From: Stieleria marina
GTDB taxonomy: Bacteria > Planctomycetota > Planctomycetia > Pirellulales > Pirellulaceae
Direction of reading: 5' to 3'
Length of the DNA stretch: 64,000 nt
NCBI GenBank assembly: GCA_007741555.1
Contig: CP036526.1
Coordinates: 7,305,719 to 7,369,718 of the forward strand
The notes under the pieces are model-generated. The model did not search any database, was not told the DNA's origin, and worked only from the letters and a program-made list of their open reading frames with translations. A program made the position numbers and the translations under genes. How positions within the stretch are numbered: position 1 is the first letter of the stretch; the number at the start of each line of letters is the position of its first letter. This document shows, one piece after another, positions 1 through 10,400 of this stretch.

Positions 1-2
1 TT

Positions 3-1184
3 GCCGATCTCAGCAGCGTATGGCTGATGCTCGATCTGTTTCCTGACGACGCATCGGCTGTTCGCTTCGGTCAACAAGTCGAAGCGGAAATTCAGTCGAT
101 GCCGGGCGAAGTGTTTACCGGCCGCGTTGCGTTCATTGATCCGACCGTGAACACAACGACCCGAACGGTTCGGGTTCGCGTCGAAATCATGAACTTCGAC
201 GGCAAGCTGCGGCCGGGCGACTATGCAACGGCTCGCGTGACGGTGCCAGCAATCCCGATGGACCAAGTTTACGATCCGGCGCTGGCAAACAAATACATCA
301 GCCCGATGCACCCGCAGGTCATCCGCGACGAACCAGGCAAGTGCCCGCTTTGCGATATGGATTTGGTGCCGACGTCGCAGCTCGGATTCGCATCGGAGCC
401 TTTGCCCATGCAACAAGTCGTCACGGTTCCACGAGACGCCGTGCTGCTGGCTGGCGAAAACAGTGTGATCTATGTCGAAACCGAACCGGGGCGTTTTGAG
501 ATTCGCCGAGTCACCATTGGTCCGATGAATCGCAAGGAAGCGGTGATAGTGGAAGGACTGTCCGCTGGCGAAACGGTCACGACTGGCGGCAATTTCCTGA
601 TCGACTCGCAAATGCAGCTCGCCGGAAACCCATCATTGATGGACCCGACGAAGGCACCGAGCTACTCACCAGGACCGCTTGAGCTTCCCAAATCCAACCC
701 TGTCATGTTGGCGACCGATGCTGGCAAATCACTTGATCGAACCTACGACGCCTACTTCGAGATTCAATGTGCGATGGCGGCCGACCAAACGCCTCCGCCC
801 GTCGCTTTGAACACACTGATCGAAGGACTCCGCGAACTAGAAATGTCGGCCGGCGTTCCCGATGACGCTCAACGCAAATTTGCGGCCGCTCGCCACGCTT
901 CTTCACGCATGGATGGTTCGTTGGAAACCGCTCGCGAAGCCTACCGCGGCGTCAGCCACGCGTTGTTGCGAGCTGCGACGGTTGCTCGCGGTCCGAAGAC
1001 GGCACAGAAGCTGACTCACTATTACTGCCCGATGGTGCCCGGCGGCGGTGGAGACTGGATGCAACCCGGCGGCGATTTGCAGAACCCGTATTGGGGCAGC
1101 GAGATGTTGACCTGTGGCGAAGTCGTTCGTGACATGGCGATGCCGGTTGGCGAAGTTCCCTCAATCGCTCGCACGGTGCAGTAA
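3..1184 (+). CDS. CusB-like RND efflux periplasmic adaptor, 5' truncated
   Basis: This is the periplasmic adaptor (membrane fusion protein) of a heavy-metal RND efflux pump, linking the inner-membrane pump to an outer-membrane channel. The open frame runs in from the left edge, so the N-terminus is missing. Visible are the HlyD-type beta-barrel region (FTGRVAFIDPTVNTTTRTV, then LRPGDYATARV), an inserted heavy-metal-binding motif (SPMHPQVIRDEPGKCPLC, CDMDL) typical of copper/silver adaptors, and a C-terminal helical domain with a second CP-M-type motif (YYCPMVPGGGG). The RND permease gene starts 11 bp downstream, so the two are one operon. Substrate Cu/Ag is inferred from the metal-binding motif and neighbours; Zn/Co/Ni is not excluded. 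Confidence 0.9.
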   Translation, partial: ADLSSVWLMLDLFPDDASAVRFGQQVEAEIQSMPGEVFTGRVAFIDPTVNTTTRTVRVRVEIMNFDGKLRPGDYATARVTVPAIPMDQVYDPALANKYISPMHPQVIRDEPGKCPLCDMDLVPTSQLGFASEPLPMQQVVTVPRDAVLLAGENSVIYVETEPGRFEIRRVTIGPMNRKEAVIVEGLSAGETVTTGGNFLIDSQMQLAGNPSLMDPTKAPSYSPGPLELPKSNPVMLATDAGKSLDRTYDAYFEIQCAMAADQTPPPVALNTLIEGLRELEMSAGVPDDAQRKFAAARHASSRMDGSLETAREAYRGVSHALLRAATVARGPKTAQKLTHYYCPMVPGGGGDWMQPGGDLQNPYWGSEMLTCGEVVRDMAMPVGEVPSIARTVQ

Positions 1185-1195
1185 GGAAACGAACC

Positions 1196-4100
1196 ATGCT
1201 AAATCTGATCATTCGCTTTTGCGTCAAAGAACCCTGGCTGGTGGTGTTGCTAACCGTTGGTCTAAGCATCGCTGGCTGGGTCAGCTTCCAGTCGATCCCT
1301 ATCGACGCGATTCCCGACATTGGTGAAAACCAAGTCATCGTGTTGACGCCTTGGCCAGGCCGTTCACCCAAGGACATCGAAGACCAAGTCACCTATCCGT
1401 TGAGCGTTTCGTTGCTCGCCGTTCCCGGTGCCGAGTCGGTGCGAGGTAAGAGCATGTTCGGATACAGCTTTGTGCAGGTTACGTTCAAAGACGAGATTGA
1501 TTTCTACTGGGCACGCAGTCGAGTCTCCGAGCAACTCGGCAGTGCCGCGTCGCAGTTGCCTGAAGGTGTTGTGCCGCAACTTGGGCCAGACGCGACGGGA
1601 CTGGGACAAGTCTATTACTACACGTTACAGCCGCCCGATGAAGGAATGGGACTCGCGGAACTTCGCAGCATGCAAGACTTCGTCGTGAAGTATGAATTGC
1701 AAGCGGTTGAAGGCGTCAGCGAGGTTGCTTCGATCGGCGGCTACGTTCGCCAGTATCAGATCGAAGTCGATCCCGACAAGCTTCGATTCCACAACGTATC
1801 GCTGGACAAGTTGGCGATGGCGATCAAGGGATCGAACGTTGATGTCGGTGCCAAAACGGTGGAAGCGACTGGCATGGAGTTCATCGTCCGCAGCAAAGGG
1901 TTCCTTGGCTCGGGCGGGGATAAGGATAAAGCGGTCGAGGACATCGAGGACACCGTCATCATGCAGCGTGACGGGGTTCCCGTTCGCGTCCGTGATATTG
2001 CCAATGTGCAGATTGGCCCTGACTTTCGTCGCGGTGCGTTGGACTACAACGGAGCCGAAGCGGTTGGTGGCGTGGTCGTGATGCGATACGGCGAAAACCC
2101 GCGAGTCGTAATCGACCGGGTGAAAGAAAAGATCGCCGCGATTACACCATCGCTGCAAGGCGTGACCATCCATGGCGTCTACGATCGCAGCGGACTGATC
2201 GACGAGACGATGGCAACTCTGACGCACGCGTTGCGTGACGAGATCATCATCACGGCGATCATCATCCTCTTGTTTCTATTGCACATTCGTAGCAGTTTTG
2301 TCGTCGCAATCTGTTTGCCGGCAGCCGTGCTGATGTCGTTCATCGCGATGCGAGTGGTTGGCGTCGGTGCGAACATCATGTCGTTGGCGGGGATCGCGAT
2401 CGCGATTGGAACGATGGTCGATATGGCGATCATCGTTTCGGAGAACATCTACCAGCATCTTTCGGATTGGGAATCTGGCAGCGAAGAGGCGAGAATCAAA
2501 CAACCTCGCACGGAAGTCGTCTACGAAGCAACGGTCGAAGTCGCACCCGCCGTCGTGACCGCCGTGGCGACAACCATCGTTAGTTTCCTGCCAGTCTTCT
2601 TTTTGACCGGTCGCGACTACAAGCTGTTTTCGCCACTTGCTTACACCAAGACATTTGCGATTGCTGCAGCAATGATCGCTGCCGTCACGATTGTCCCGGC
2701 TTTGTGTCGATTGATGCTGCGGAGCAACGTGCGTCGCAAATCGACCGCGTTAGTTGCCGCATTGTCGCTCTCCGGATTGCTAGGCGCAGCATCTCATTTC
2801 CTTTGGGGTTCAAGACTCGCAGAGCGTTTTGACCTGGATACTTGGATTGTGACCGCGATCGCAGCCACGATCGGCTTCATCGGCGGTTGGCAGTTGATGC
2901 GAGAACGGATTCGGCCGATCGAAGAGATTCCGTCGAGCCGCTTCGTTCGCTGGATTTACGCGGCGCGACTACGACATGCGCTCAATCACAAAGCATTCGC
3001 ACTCTCATTTCCGCTGGTGCTGTTGGTCATCGGTGTGGGAGCCTACGTCGGAATGCCGACCGTACTACGCCCAGTGGAAAAGGTCGCGAACTTCTTCGGT
3101 GCCGAACTGAATAATTTCCCCGGCTACGTCGATGCCAAGCACGTCTTCACCGGTTTGCAAAGTGACGATTGGATCGCGTTGGACGAAGGAAGTTGGTTCT
3201 ACATGCCGACGCTGTACCCGGCGGCGAGCTTTTCGCAAGCGATGCAGGTGCTGCAAACTCAGGATGTTCTGATCGGCCAAATTCCCGAAGTCAAAGATGT
3301 GCTCGGCAAGATCGGTCGCGTGGAATCGGCACTCGATCCCGCGCCCGCCGCGATGGTCGAAACGTATGTGATGCTAAAACCGGAAAGCGAGTGGCGCGAA
3401 GGCGTCACTGCACGCGATGTCTGGGATGAAATCAACCGCGTCGCAACGTTGCCTGGCGTCACACCCGCCTCGGCACTGCAACCAATCGAAGGCCGTGTTG
3501 TGATGTTGCAATCCGGCATCAAGGCTCCGATGGCCATTCGCGTCTACGGAGACAAGCTAGGCACGCTCGCTGATGCAGCGATGGACGTCGCTGCGGAGCT
3601 GAAGAAGTCGCCGTTGATCAACGCTGGAACGGTCAATCCCGACATCGTGCTTGGCAAACCCTACGTCGAGTTCACGGTCGATCGTGAGGCGGCTTCGCGG
3701 TACGGAATGAGTTCGTCGATGGTGAACCAAGTCATCGAAACTGCACTCGGCGGGATGAATCTGATTAAGACGGTCGAAGGACGAGAACGTTATCCTGTGC
3801 GGCTTCGCTACAACCGCGACCTTCGTGAGCAGATCGACGGCTTGAAACGCTTGCCCGTTGTCACGCACTCGGGGGCCGTCGTGCCGTTGGAAGAACTCGC
3901 AACGCTGGAGACGACGTGGGGACCAGGTGCAATCAACAGCGAGAACGGGCGACTCGTCGCACACGTTTCTTTCATGGCCAATGGTAGCAAGGGTGACTTG
4001 GAATCAGTCGCCGCGATCGAAGAACAACTCCGCAATGCGCAATCTCTGCCGCCGTCCGATCCGAATCGTTTGTCATTGCCAGCCGGCTATTCCCTCGAAG

Positions 4101-4711
4101 CCGTTGGCAGTTTCCGTAACCAAATCGAAGCCAACCGTCGCTTGATGTGGATCATTCCTTTGGTCATCTGCATCAATCTGATGTTGCTCTACATGGAATT
4201 CCGCAACTTCTCGATTTCGTTGGCCGTGTTCTCCGGTATCCCCGTCGCATTCGCTGGCGGCATGATCGCAGTCGCAACAATGGGCGTAGAACTCAACACG
4301 GCAGTTTGGGTGGGCTTCATCGCGTTATTCGGTCTGGCGGTCGACGATGGTGTCGTGATGGCGACCTACATCCATCAACTTCTCAAGAAGCGCAAAATTG
4401 AATCGGTCGAAGATATTCGTAGCGTAATTTATGAAGCTGGCCTGAAACGCATTCGACCCTGCATGATGACAACCGTGACGACGCTTGCCGCGTTGATTCC
4501 GGTGTTGATCGCGACCGGCCGTGGTGCTGACGTTGCCCGAGCGATGGCGATTCCCGTGTTCGGTGGCATGCTAGCTGAACCGTTCACCTCATTCATCGTG
4601 CCGACGCTCTATTGCGGCTACCTCGAATTGAAAATGCGATTCGGATTTCAAGACGAGCTATGGAAAGGCACCGAAGCGATGCCGGAGGAGGAACTCATGA
4701 AAGCGGCATAA
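1196..4711 (+). CDS. CusA/CzcA-family heavy-metal RND efflux permease
   Basis: Inner-membrane proton-driven pump of 1171 residues that exports metal ions through the adaptor encoded just upstream. It has the usual RND layout: TM1 at the N-terminus (LVVLLTVGLSIAGW), two large periplasmic loops (HAE-RND signature PGAESVRGKSMFGYSFVQV), a TM4 region with GTMVDMAIIVSEN, and a C-terminal block of TMs with FGLAVDDGVVMATY. It is about 120 residues longer than classical CusA; the extra length lies around residues 490-600, between the first TM block and the second half, and includes extra hydrophobic segments. The segment VVMLQSGIKAPMAIRVYG matches the conserved CusA region near the metal site. The start ATG has an AAGGA-like ribosome-binding site 8-10 nt upstream. 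Ion specificity is inferred from context. Confidence 0.95.
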   Translation: MLNLIIRFCVKEPWLVVLLTVGLSIAGWVSFQSIPIDAIPDIGENQVIVLTPWPGRSPKDIEDQVTYPLSVSLLAVPGAESVRGKSMFGYSFVQVTFKDEIDFYWARSRVSEQLGSAASQLPEGVVPQLGPDATGLGQVYYYTLQPPDEGMGLAELRSMQDFVVKYELQAVEGVSEVASIGGYVRQYQIEVDPDKLRFHNVSLDKLAMAIKGSNVDVGAKTVEATGMEFIVRSKGFLGSGGDKDKAVEDIEDTVIMQRDGVPVRVRDIANVQIGPDFRRGALDYNGAEAVGGVVVMRYGENPRVVIDRVKEKIAAITPSLQGVTIHGVYDRSGLIDETMATLTHALRDEIIITAIIILLFLLHIRSSFVVAICLPAAVLMSFIAMRVVGVGANIMSLAGIAIAIGTMVDMAIIVSENIYQHLSDWESGSEEARIKQPRTEVVYEATVEVAPAVVTAVATTIVSFLPVFFLTGRDYKLFSPLAYTKTFAIAAAMIAAVTIVPALCRLMLRSNVRRKSTALVAALSLSGLLGAASHFLWGSRLAERFDLDTWIVTAIAATIGFIGGWQLMRERIRPIEEIPSSRFVRWIYAARLRHALNHKAFALSFPLVLLVIGVGAYVGMPTVLRPVEKVANFFGAELNNFPGYVDAKHVFTGLQSDDWIALDEGSWFYMPTLYPAASFSQAMQVLQTQDVLIGQIPEVKDVLGKIGRVESALDPAPAAMVETYVMLKPESEWREGVTARDVWDEINRVATLPGVTPASALQPIEGRVVMLQSGIKAPMAIRVYGDKLGTLADAAMDVAAELKKSPLINAGTVNPDIVLGKPYVEFTVDREAASRYGMSSSMVNQVIETALGGMNLIKTVEGRERYPVRLRYNRDLREQIDGLKRLPVVTHSGAVVPLEELATLETTWGPGAINSENGRLVAHVSFMANGSKGDLESVAAIEEQLRNAQSLPPSDPNRLSLPAGYSLEAVGSFRNQIEANRRLMWIIPLVICINLMLLYMEFRNFSISLAVFSGIPVAFAGGMIAVATMGVELNTAVWVGFIALFGLAVDDGVVMATYIHQLLKKRKIESVEDIRSVIYEAGLKRIRPCMMTTVTTLAALIPVLIATGRGADVARAMAIPVFGGMLAEPFTSFIVPTLYCGYLELKMRFGFQDELWKGTEAMPEEELMKAA

Positions 4712-4824
4712 AAGTTTTCGTTTGCCCGTGAAGAAATTCACGACTCAGGCATCCAATCAATCAACCTCACCAAGATCGACGGACCCAACGGACGGTGTCC
4801 TGACTTTCACAACGGAGTTCTCCC

Positions 4825-6213
4825 ATGAAACGAACACTCATTATCACTGCTTTCTCACTCGCGATGTCCGCATCGAGCGTGTTTGGGCAAACGATTCAAT
4901 CGCAGCACGATCACGCTGGACACAACCACGCGATGCCCGGCATGACGCAGGCTCGCGAAGTAACCCAAGCAGGGCCGCATGGCGGCAGTTTGAAACAAAC
5001 CGGCAACTTGCAAATCGAAACGATTGTTTCCCAAGGCGGGCTGCAAATGTTCGTCTACGACCGCGCTGGCCAACCGGTGTCAGTCGACCAGGGACGCGGT
5101 GCTGTCTCGGTGCGAGTCGAGGGCAACGCGAAACGCTATCGCTACGACTTGTTGCCCGATGGCAAAGGGGCGTTGACGGCTCCGGTGAATCTTTCGCAGC
5201 TTGCTGGCCGACAAATCGACGTCGATATTCAGTTGGTCGGCATGAAGGCTTCCGGCGGAAACACTGTTAGCTTCAATGAAGTTGCAACGGTGCCTGCTAG
5301 CGAACAACAACTCGCCGCAGCAGCAATCGCACGTCAGAAAATCTGCCCCGTAAGCGGCAAGCCGCTCGGCAGCATGGGCGATCCTGTGGCCGTCGATGTG
5401 AATGGACAGAAGCTCTACGTTTGCTGTGCGGGCTGTGTCGACGCGGTCAAGTCGGACCCGGCTAAGTATGCCGCCGGTCGCCCGCAGATCACGGTCACCA
5501 CAGCGACCCAAGCCGACGCAGCGGCCATTGCGGCTCAAAAGGTTTGCCCCGTGATGGATGAACCTCTCGGTGGCATGGGCACACCGGTCAAGGTGATGGT
5601 TGGTGACAAGCCGATCTATCTGTGCTGCAAAGGCTGCATCAAGAAAATTCAAGCAGAGCCAGCAAAGTATCTGGCGATGGTTTACGGCAACGGCACGCAA
5701 AACAGTGCTCAGCCAGCAGCTACGACGATCGCCAAGATCACCGTCTCGACATCTACCCAAGCTGACGCTGCCGCCATCGCCGCCCAAAAGGTTTGTCCCG
5801 TGATGGATGAACCTCTCGGTGGCATGGGTACACCGATCAAGGTGATGGTTGGCGACAAGCCGATCTATCTGTGCTGCAAAGGCTGCATCAAGAAGATTCA
5901 GGCCGAGCCAGCGAAGTATTTAGCGATGGTTTACGGCAGTGGCAATCAAGCGTCCGTTCCCGCAGGTACCGAACAGGTTCGGGAAGGCATCTTCAAAGTC
6001 GTTTCTGCCGATGCGCCGTTTATCGCGGCTCAAAAGAAATGCCCCGTGATGGACGAACCGCTTGATGCGATGGGTGGGCCGTACAAAGTTAACGCCGCTG
6101 GTAAAGCAATCTACATCTGTTGCCCCGGATGCGCGAAGAAGATCGCAGCCGAGCCCAAGAAGTATCTCGCCATCTTAGAACAGCAAGGAATCAACGCCCC
6201 AGTCATTCGCTAA
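4825..6213 (+). CDS. Secreted multi-YHS-type heavy-metal-binding protein
   Basis: A 462-residue exported protein with an N-terminal signal peptide (TLIITAFSLAMSASSVFG) followed by a His-rich stretch (HDHAGHNHAMPGM). After a beta-rich domain of about 130 residues it carries four YHS-like metal-binding modules, each with a CPV(S/M) motif and a downstream (V/L/I)CC.GC motif ending in a P.KY(L/A)A tail. Modules 2 and 3 are nearly identical and come from a recent internal duplication. YHS and related modules bind Cu or other soft metals through these cysteines, so the protein probably sequesters or delivers metal in the periplasm beside the RND pump. The ATG at 4825 follows a GGAG-containing ribosome-binding site. 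The exact metal and partner are inferred. Confidence 0.85.
   Translation: MKRTLIITAFSLAMSASSVFGQTIQSQHDHAGHNHAMPGMTQAREVTQAGPHGGSLKQTGNLQIETIVSQGGLQMFVYDRAGQPVSVDQGRGAVSVRVEGNAKRYRYDLLPDGKGALTAPVNLSQLAGRQIDVDIQLVGMKASGGNTVSFNEVATVPASEQQLAAAAIARQKICPVSGKPLGSMGDPVAVDVNGQKLYVCCAGCVDAVKSDPAKYAAGRPQITVTTATQADAAAIAAQKVCPVMDEPLGGMGTPVKVMVGDKPIYLCCKGCIKKIQAEPAKYLAMVYGNGTQNSAQPAATTIAKITVSTSTQADAAAIAAQKVCPVMDEPLGGMGTPIKVMVGDKPIYLCCKGCIKKIQAEPAKYLAMVYGSGNQASVPAGTEQVREGIFKVVSADAPFIAAQKKCPVMDEPLDAMGGPYKVNAAGKAIYICCPGCAKKIAAEPKKYLAILEQQGINAPVIR
5488..5940 (+). repeat. Internal tandem duplication of a metal-binding module
   Basis: Positions 5488-5691 and 5737-5940 are near-identical copies (offset 249 bp) that encode modules 2 and 3 of the YHS-type protein. 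Most differences are at third codon positions, with at least one amino-acid change (GTPVKV versus GTPIKV). Confidence 0.9.
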
Positions 6214-6353
6214 TCGACGCGGGAGGTCAGGAACGAAGTTCCGAAACCCCGATCTCGAACACGCGGGGGTGGTGTCGCCGGCCGATTCACGCAAGTGATG
6301 AAGTCACCACGCCACCCCTGCCTTTTATTTCAACCCACGACAAGGAAGTCGTC

Positions 6354-6629
6354 ATGAAATCGCTATGTAAATACTGCGTTACCGTTGCGCTCTGTTTGAC
6401 CCTCACGCTATCCGCCGGATGCCAATCGCTGCCCTGGGTGGGCAGTCGAAATGACGAACCGGCAATGACCGCTCAGCAGTACGCCGAGCAAGCTGCTGCC
6501 AACATTGAATACGACACGACGGTTGACCTCGACACTGATTATCAACCGCCCGCAATAAGTTCGTCCTCTACCGCTCCCAGTCCAGTTTCCTCTCGCCCCT
6601 CATCAGGCGGCGGAAGCTGTTGCCACTAA
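6354..6629 (+). CDS. Small lipoprotein, copper-cluster associated
   Basis: A 91-residue predicted lipoprotein. The N-terminus is a lipoprotein signal with the lipobox LSAGC (Cys23), followed by an acidic region and a Ser/Pro-rich tail ending GGGSCCH, which could bind a soft metal. The open frame extends further upstream, but the ATG at 6354 is preferred because it gives the signal sequence directly and is preceded by an AAGGA ribosome-binding site. It lies 140 bp after the YHS-type protein gene on the same strand and is probably co-regulated with the metal efflux genes. No family was recognised; a metal-binding role is only inferred from the terminal CCH and location. Confidence 0.7.
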   Translation: MKSLCKYCVTVALCLTLTLSAGCQSLPWVGSRNDEPAMTAQQYAEQAAANIEYDTTVDLDTDYQPPAISSSSTAPSPVSSRPSSGGGSCCH

Positions 6630-6648
6630 CGCCAGAGCACGTTCTTTC

Positions 6649-7305
6649 ATGAAGACTCAATCCACACGGTCGATACGTTGGTTGGCGTATCGAGTGGTAC
6701 GGCGTTTTGCGATCGCGAACGTCTGTCACTTTTATCAATCGCCGATCGACCAAATGCCGCGAACGCCAACGCCCAGCGGATACGAAGTCTGTTCGTGTTC
6801 ATCCGAGCGGCTTCGTAAACACGCATCCGCTCTGGAATACGCGATCCCAGAGCGGGACTTGGAAATGCTGGATTCCGGCGCAGCTAAGTGCTTTGCAGCA
6901 TTCCAAGCCGATTCGCTCGCCGGATTCGCATGGGTCGCCTTTGGAAACATCCCTGGTGACATGAACCACGATGGCAAACCAGAAACGGGTCTGCCAATCC
7001 AACTCTCCGACGATTCCGCTTTCGTGTTCCAAGTGCTGGTCTTACCCGCGTACCGAGGCCGTCGCCTATACGCAGCAATCATGAGCCAGATGGCTGACCA
7101 GTTGCAAAAGGATGGAATCGAGACGCTGGTGCTAACAACCGAAGGCTCTAACCATCGCGCACTAAAAGCAGTCGACCGAATGGGTTTCCAAAATGTCGCC
7201 AAAGCATCACTCTTCCGGGTTGGCCCACTGTGCCGAGCAACGTACCCAAAACTTGCACAAGCCAGCAGCTTCAAAATCGGCTACTACGTTGGGGATGAAT
7301 CCTAA
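6649..7305 (+). CDS. GNAT-family N-acetyltransferase
   Basis: A 218-residue protein with the GNAT fold. The acetyl-CoA-binding motif A is visible as VFQVLVLPAYRGRRLYAAIM, followed by a beta strand and helix (ETLVLTTEGSNHRALKAVDR) and the typical MGF motif (RMGFQNVAK). GNAT enzymes move an acetyl group from acetyl-CoA to an amine; the substrate here cannot be told. The gene starts 19 bp after the small lipoprotein on the same strand. The N-terminal 40 residues are basic and not clearly part of the fold, so a later start is possible. A link with metal resistance is not evident. Confidence 0.8.
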   Translation: MKTQSTRSIRWLAYRVVRRFAIANVCHFYQSPIDQMPRTPTPSGYEVCSCSSERLRKHASALEYAIPERDLEMLDSGAAKCFAAFQADSLAGFAWVAFGNIPGDMNHDGKPETGLPIQLSDDSAFVFQVLVLPAYRGRRLYAAIMSQMADQLQKDGIETLVLTTEGSNHRALKAVDRMGFQNVAKASLFRVGPLCRATYPKLAQASSFKIGYYVGDES

Positions 7306-7481
7306 AGACGTGTGCTGCCACAACAACTTCCGAAACTTTCGCCGTGCGAGATTCAGCCGTGAACCAACGGTGCTCTCTGGAATGATGACTGCGTTGTCAG
7401 CCTTCATGCCGCCGCATGATCTGTGCAACTTAACGAGGTTGTCTCATTTCCGGAGATTTGGCGGCCTGTTAAACTCTGGAG

Positions 7482-10400
7482 ATGAGTCAGGCCAAACTTA
7501 CATCCGATGTTGCTCCAACCAGTTTAACAGCTGGCAAAGGCACATTCTTTGAGGTCGACGTTGTCGCTGCATGTCTAGTCGAACTGTTAGCAGAGCAGGC
7601 GTTCCAGAACCAGGAAAGATCGCGACTGGTGAAGGTAAGCGTCCAGAAGCAAGATGACCGATGGCGGCTGGACGACATCTTGTTGCAATATGAATGCGAT
7701 GGGGCCGAAGAGTGGCTAATTCCGGTAAGCGTGAAGAGTTTTTCGCTGTTTTCCAAAACTACGGAAAGACGCGAGTTCGTTCGCCATGCGTGGTCAGACC
7801 TCAAGGCGAAAGAACGCAGACCTCGAACATTCGATCTCGGTCGTGATCGCCTTGGCTTATTTGCCAAATTCGATGGTTCTCCTCGCCTGCACCAAATTGA
7901 AACGCTTGTTGAGAAGGCACGCCAGCAGGATGGACACTTTGCAACGCGGATTGTTGAGCCAGGAAACCTGCAGGATGCCGAGCAGTGGCTCAACTGGCTT
8001 GCGATGCCCGCCTCGTTCGCAGGCATTGATTCAGGCGGCAATGATTCGCTGCAAATGTTCATTGCGTCCTTGCACGTCCGAAATTTTGACTTCGGATCCG
8101 GAACATCTCTCTCTCTGCAGACCGTGCAGGAACATTGCCGCCTAATGTGTGTGGGTGAGGAGCCTGCCTCGGGAATGCGGATATGGCGAGACATCTGGGA
8201 TATTGCCAAGACGCTTCGATTGTCTGGCGGCGACATGGATCGAGGCGAGTTGATTCATTGCCTGAAGACTTCTGTGCAACTGAAGGCGTTGCCACGATTC
8301 AACGCTGCGTTTCAGATTCTACGTTCAAGGTCTGACGACGACCTGAAGCTACAACCACGAAGTCTGGGTGGTGCAGTAGAGATCGCCCGCCCTGAAGTTG
8401 GAACCTCGATTGATGACTACTTTGGATCTCAAGAGCCAATGCACGCATTCGTCCTCGGTGATTCTGGGGTTGGCAAGTCCACAGCGGTTGCAAATTCAAT
8501 TGACAAAAGTGGTTCGCTCATCGAATCATTCTTCTTCCGTCTCGAAACCGCTTGTGAAATTGCTGACAACGAGTCAGTGCTGTTTGCGCCTTATACAATT
8601 CGTGAGGTCTTCTCGGGATCGCCCGAGCGTTCCAAAGTCATTGTTATCGACGGTATCGAACAAGCGGCAGGCCGCCAACAGATCAGAAACTTGGCGAAAC
8701 TTGTCCTGACCGCACAGGCTGTGCCAACTTTGCGAGTTGTCTTGATTTGCCAGCGAGAGCAGTACCAACGCGTGCTGCGATTTCTCGATGACAACAACGT
8801 CGACGCGAAAAACTGGAAACGCATTATCGTCGACAGCTTTTCGCCGATTGAGGCACTAACAGCGATCAAGTCACGGCCGTCATTGAAGCGTCTATTTCTC
8901 TCGCCAACGCTTCCGTCACTTTATCGACGACCCATTATTCTTGACGCATTCTTGCGGATAGCCAGCGATCAAGATGTCGGTCATCTAGACGCTATAGGTG
9001 AGTCCCACCTGATTCATTGGGTTTGGGAACATCGCATTGTGGCTGAACACGGAACTGGTGTCAGCAACTTGCTGTTAGAGCTTGGTCGACGACAAGGAGA
9101 CGAATCGGAGTTGGAAACAGCTCAATCTCTTCTCCCAGCGTTTGCCAGTTCGGTTGACTTCGCAGTGGATGGATCGCTTTTGGTGCGAAGCCAAATGAAA
9201 CTTCGGTTTGCCCACGACATCTATGCAGATTGGTCTCGCATGCTGTGGCTACTTGACCAGGGAAGTTCGATGCCGGATGTCCTGGAGCTAAAAAGCTCGC
9301 GGCCGAAGTGGTATCGAGCCATCCGAATGGTTGGTATCCACTTCCTGGAACAGGATGCGTCGACAGAAACGTGGCTTAAGTACGTAGGAAAAGGAACCGC
9401 CGTCTCAGATTTGTTCCTCGACGCCGTTGTTTTTTCTGCGAATCCGGACGAGCTTCTCGAAAACTTGTCCGAACAATTGTTCGATTCTGACGCGCTGCTT
9501 GCAAAGCGTCTCGTAAGGCGTGCAATGGTGATTTGCTCAGTTCCGGGACTGCTTGCAGCAAGGAAAGAAGCGGCTGGCGAAGAATTAACCTCAATTCTCC
9601 GGACGCTACAGCGAGATCCAAAGCCATTCCACGCCGCGTTCGGTTCGTTACTGAAGTTCTTGGAGCGGCACATTGTGACTGTCGTAGAACACATGCCACA
9701 CGATTCAGCAAGGATATCGCAGATGTGGCTGGAAATGACACCAACAGACTGGCCATTCCGCGCAGAAGCGAGCAAGATTGCTATTGCCGTGTGCGAAAGC
9801 AAGATCGAAAGCGATAGGCGGTGGTCGAGATCAGATGACGAGGAATGCGAAGACATCTTCAAGGCTGTCTTCTTTGCATTTGAAGAGGATCCACAGAGTG
9901 TTACTCCACTTCTTTTCGATGCTGCCGGTTTAAACCCAGATCACCATCAAGCAAAACGTGCGCGAAAGAGAGGACTGGAGTGGGAGAAAGAACGCAGTGA
10001 GATTCTTAACGAACCTGTTCGCGATTTGACCCCATGGCCCAATGGTCCGGCATATCCTCCACACGCGGCCTTCCGAAAAGCGTGCCTAGATGGCGACGCA
10101 ATGTGGCCAATTTTCAAGGATGCCCCAGGTCTTGCGACACGCCTAATTCTCGCCGTTTCCATCAAGGTACGCTCTGAAGATGTAGACGAGGGATATCACG
10201 TTGGCGGGATAGGCTACAACGAGAATGGCATGGAGAGACTTTTCTATTCGATGACTGGAAAGCACTACCGCCAAGGACCGTACCTATCGTTCTTGGCAAT
10301 CAATGCAGAAGCTGCCGTCAAGCTGATTTGTGAGCTTGCAAATTTTGCTGCAACCCGTCAATTGGCGAGCATTGATCGGAGCGGAGAAAACGCTGTCTTA

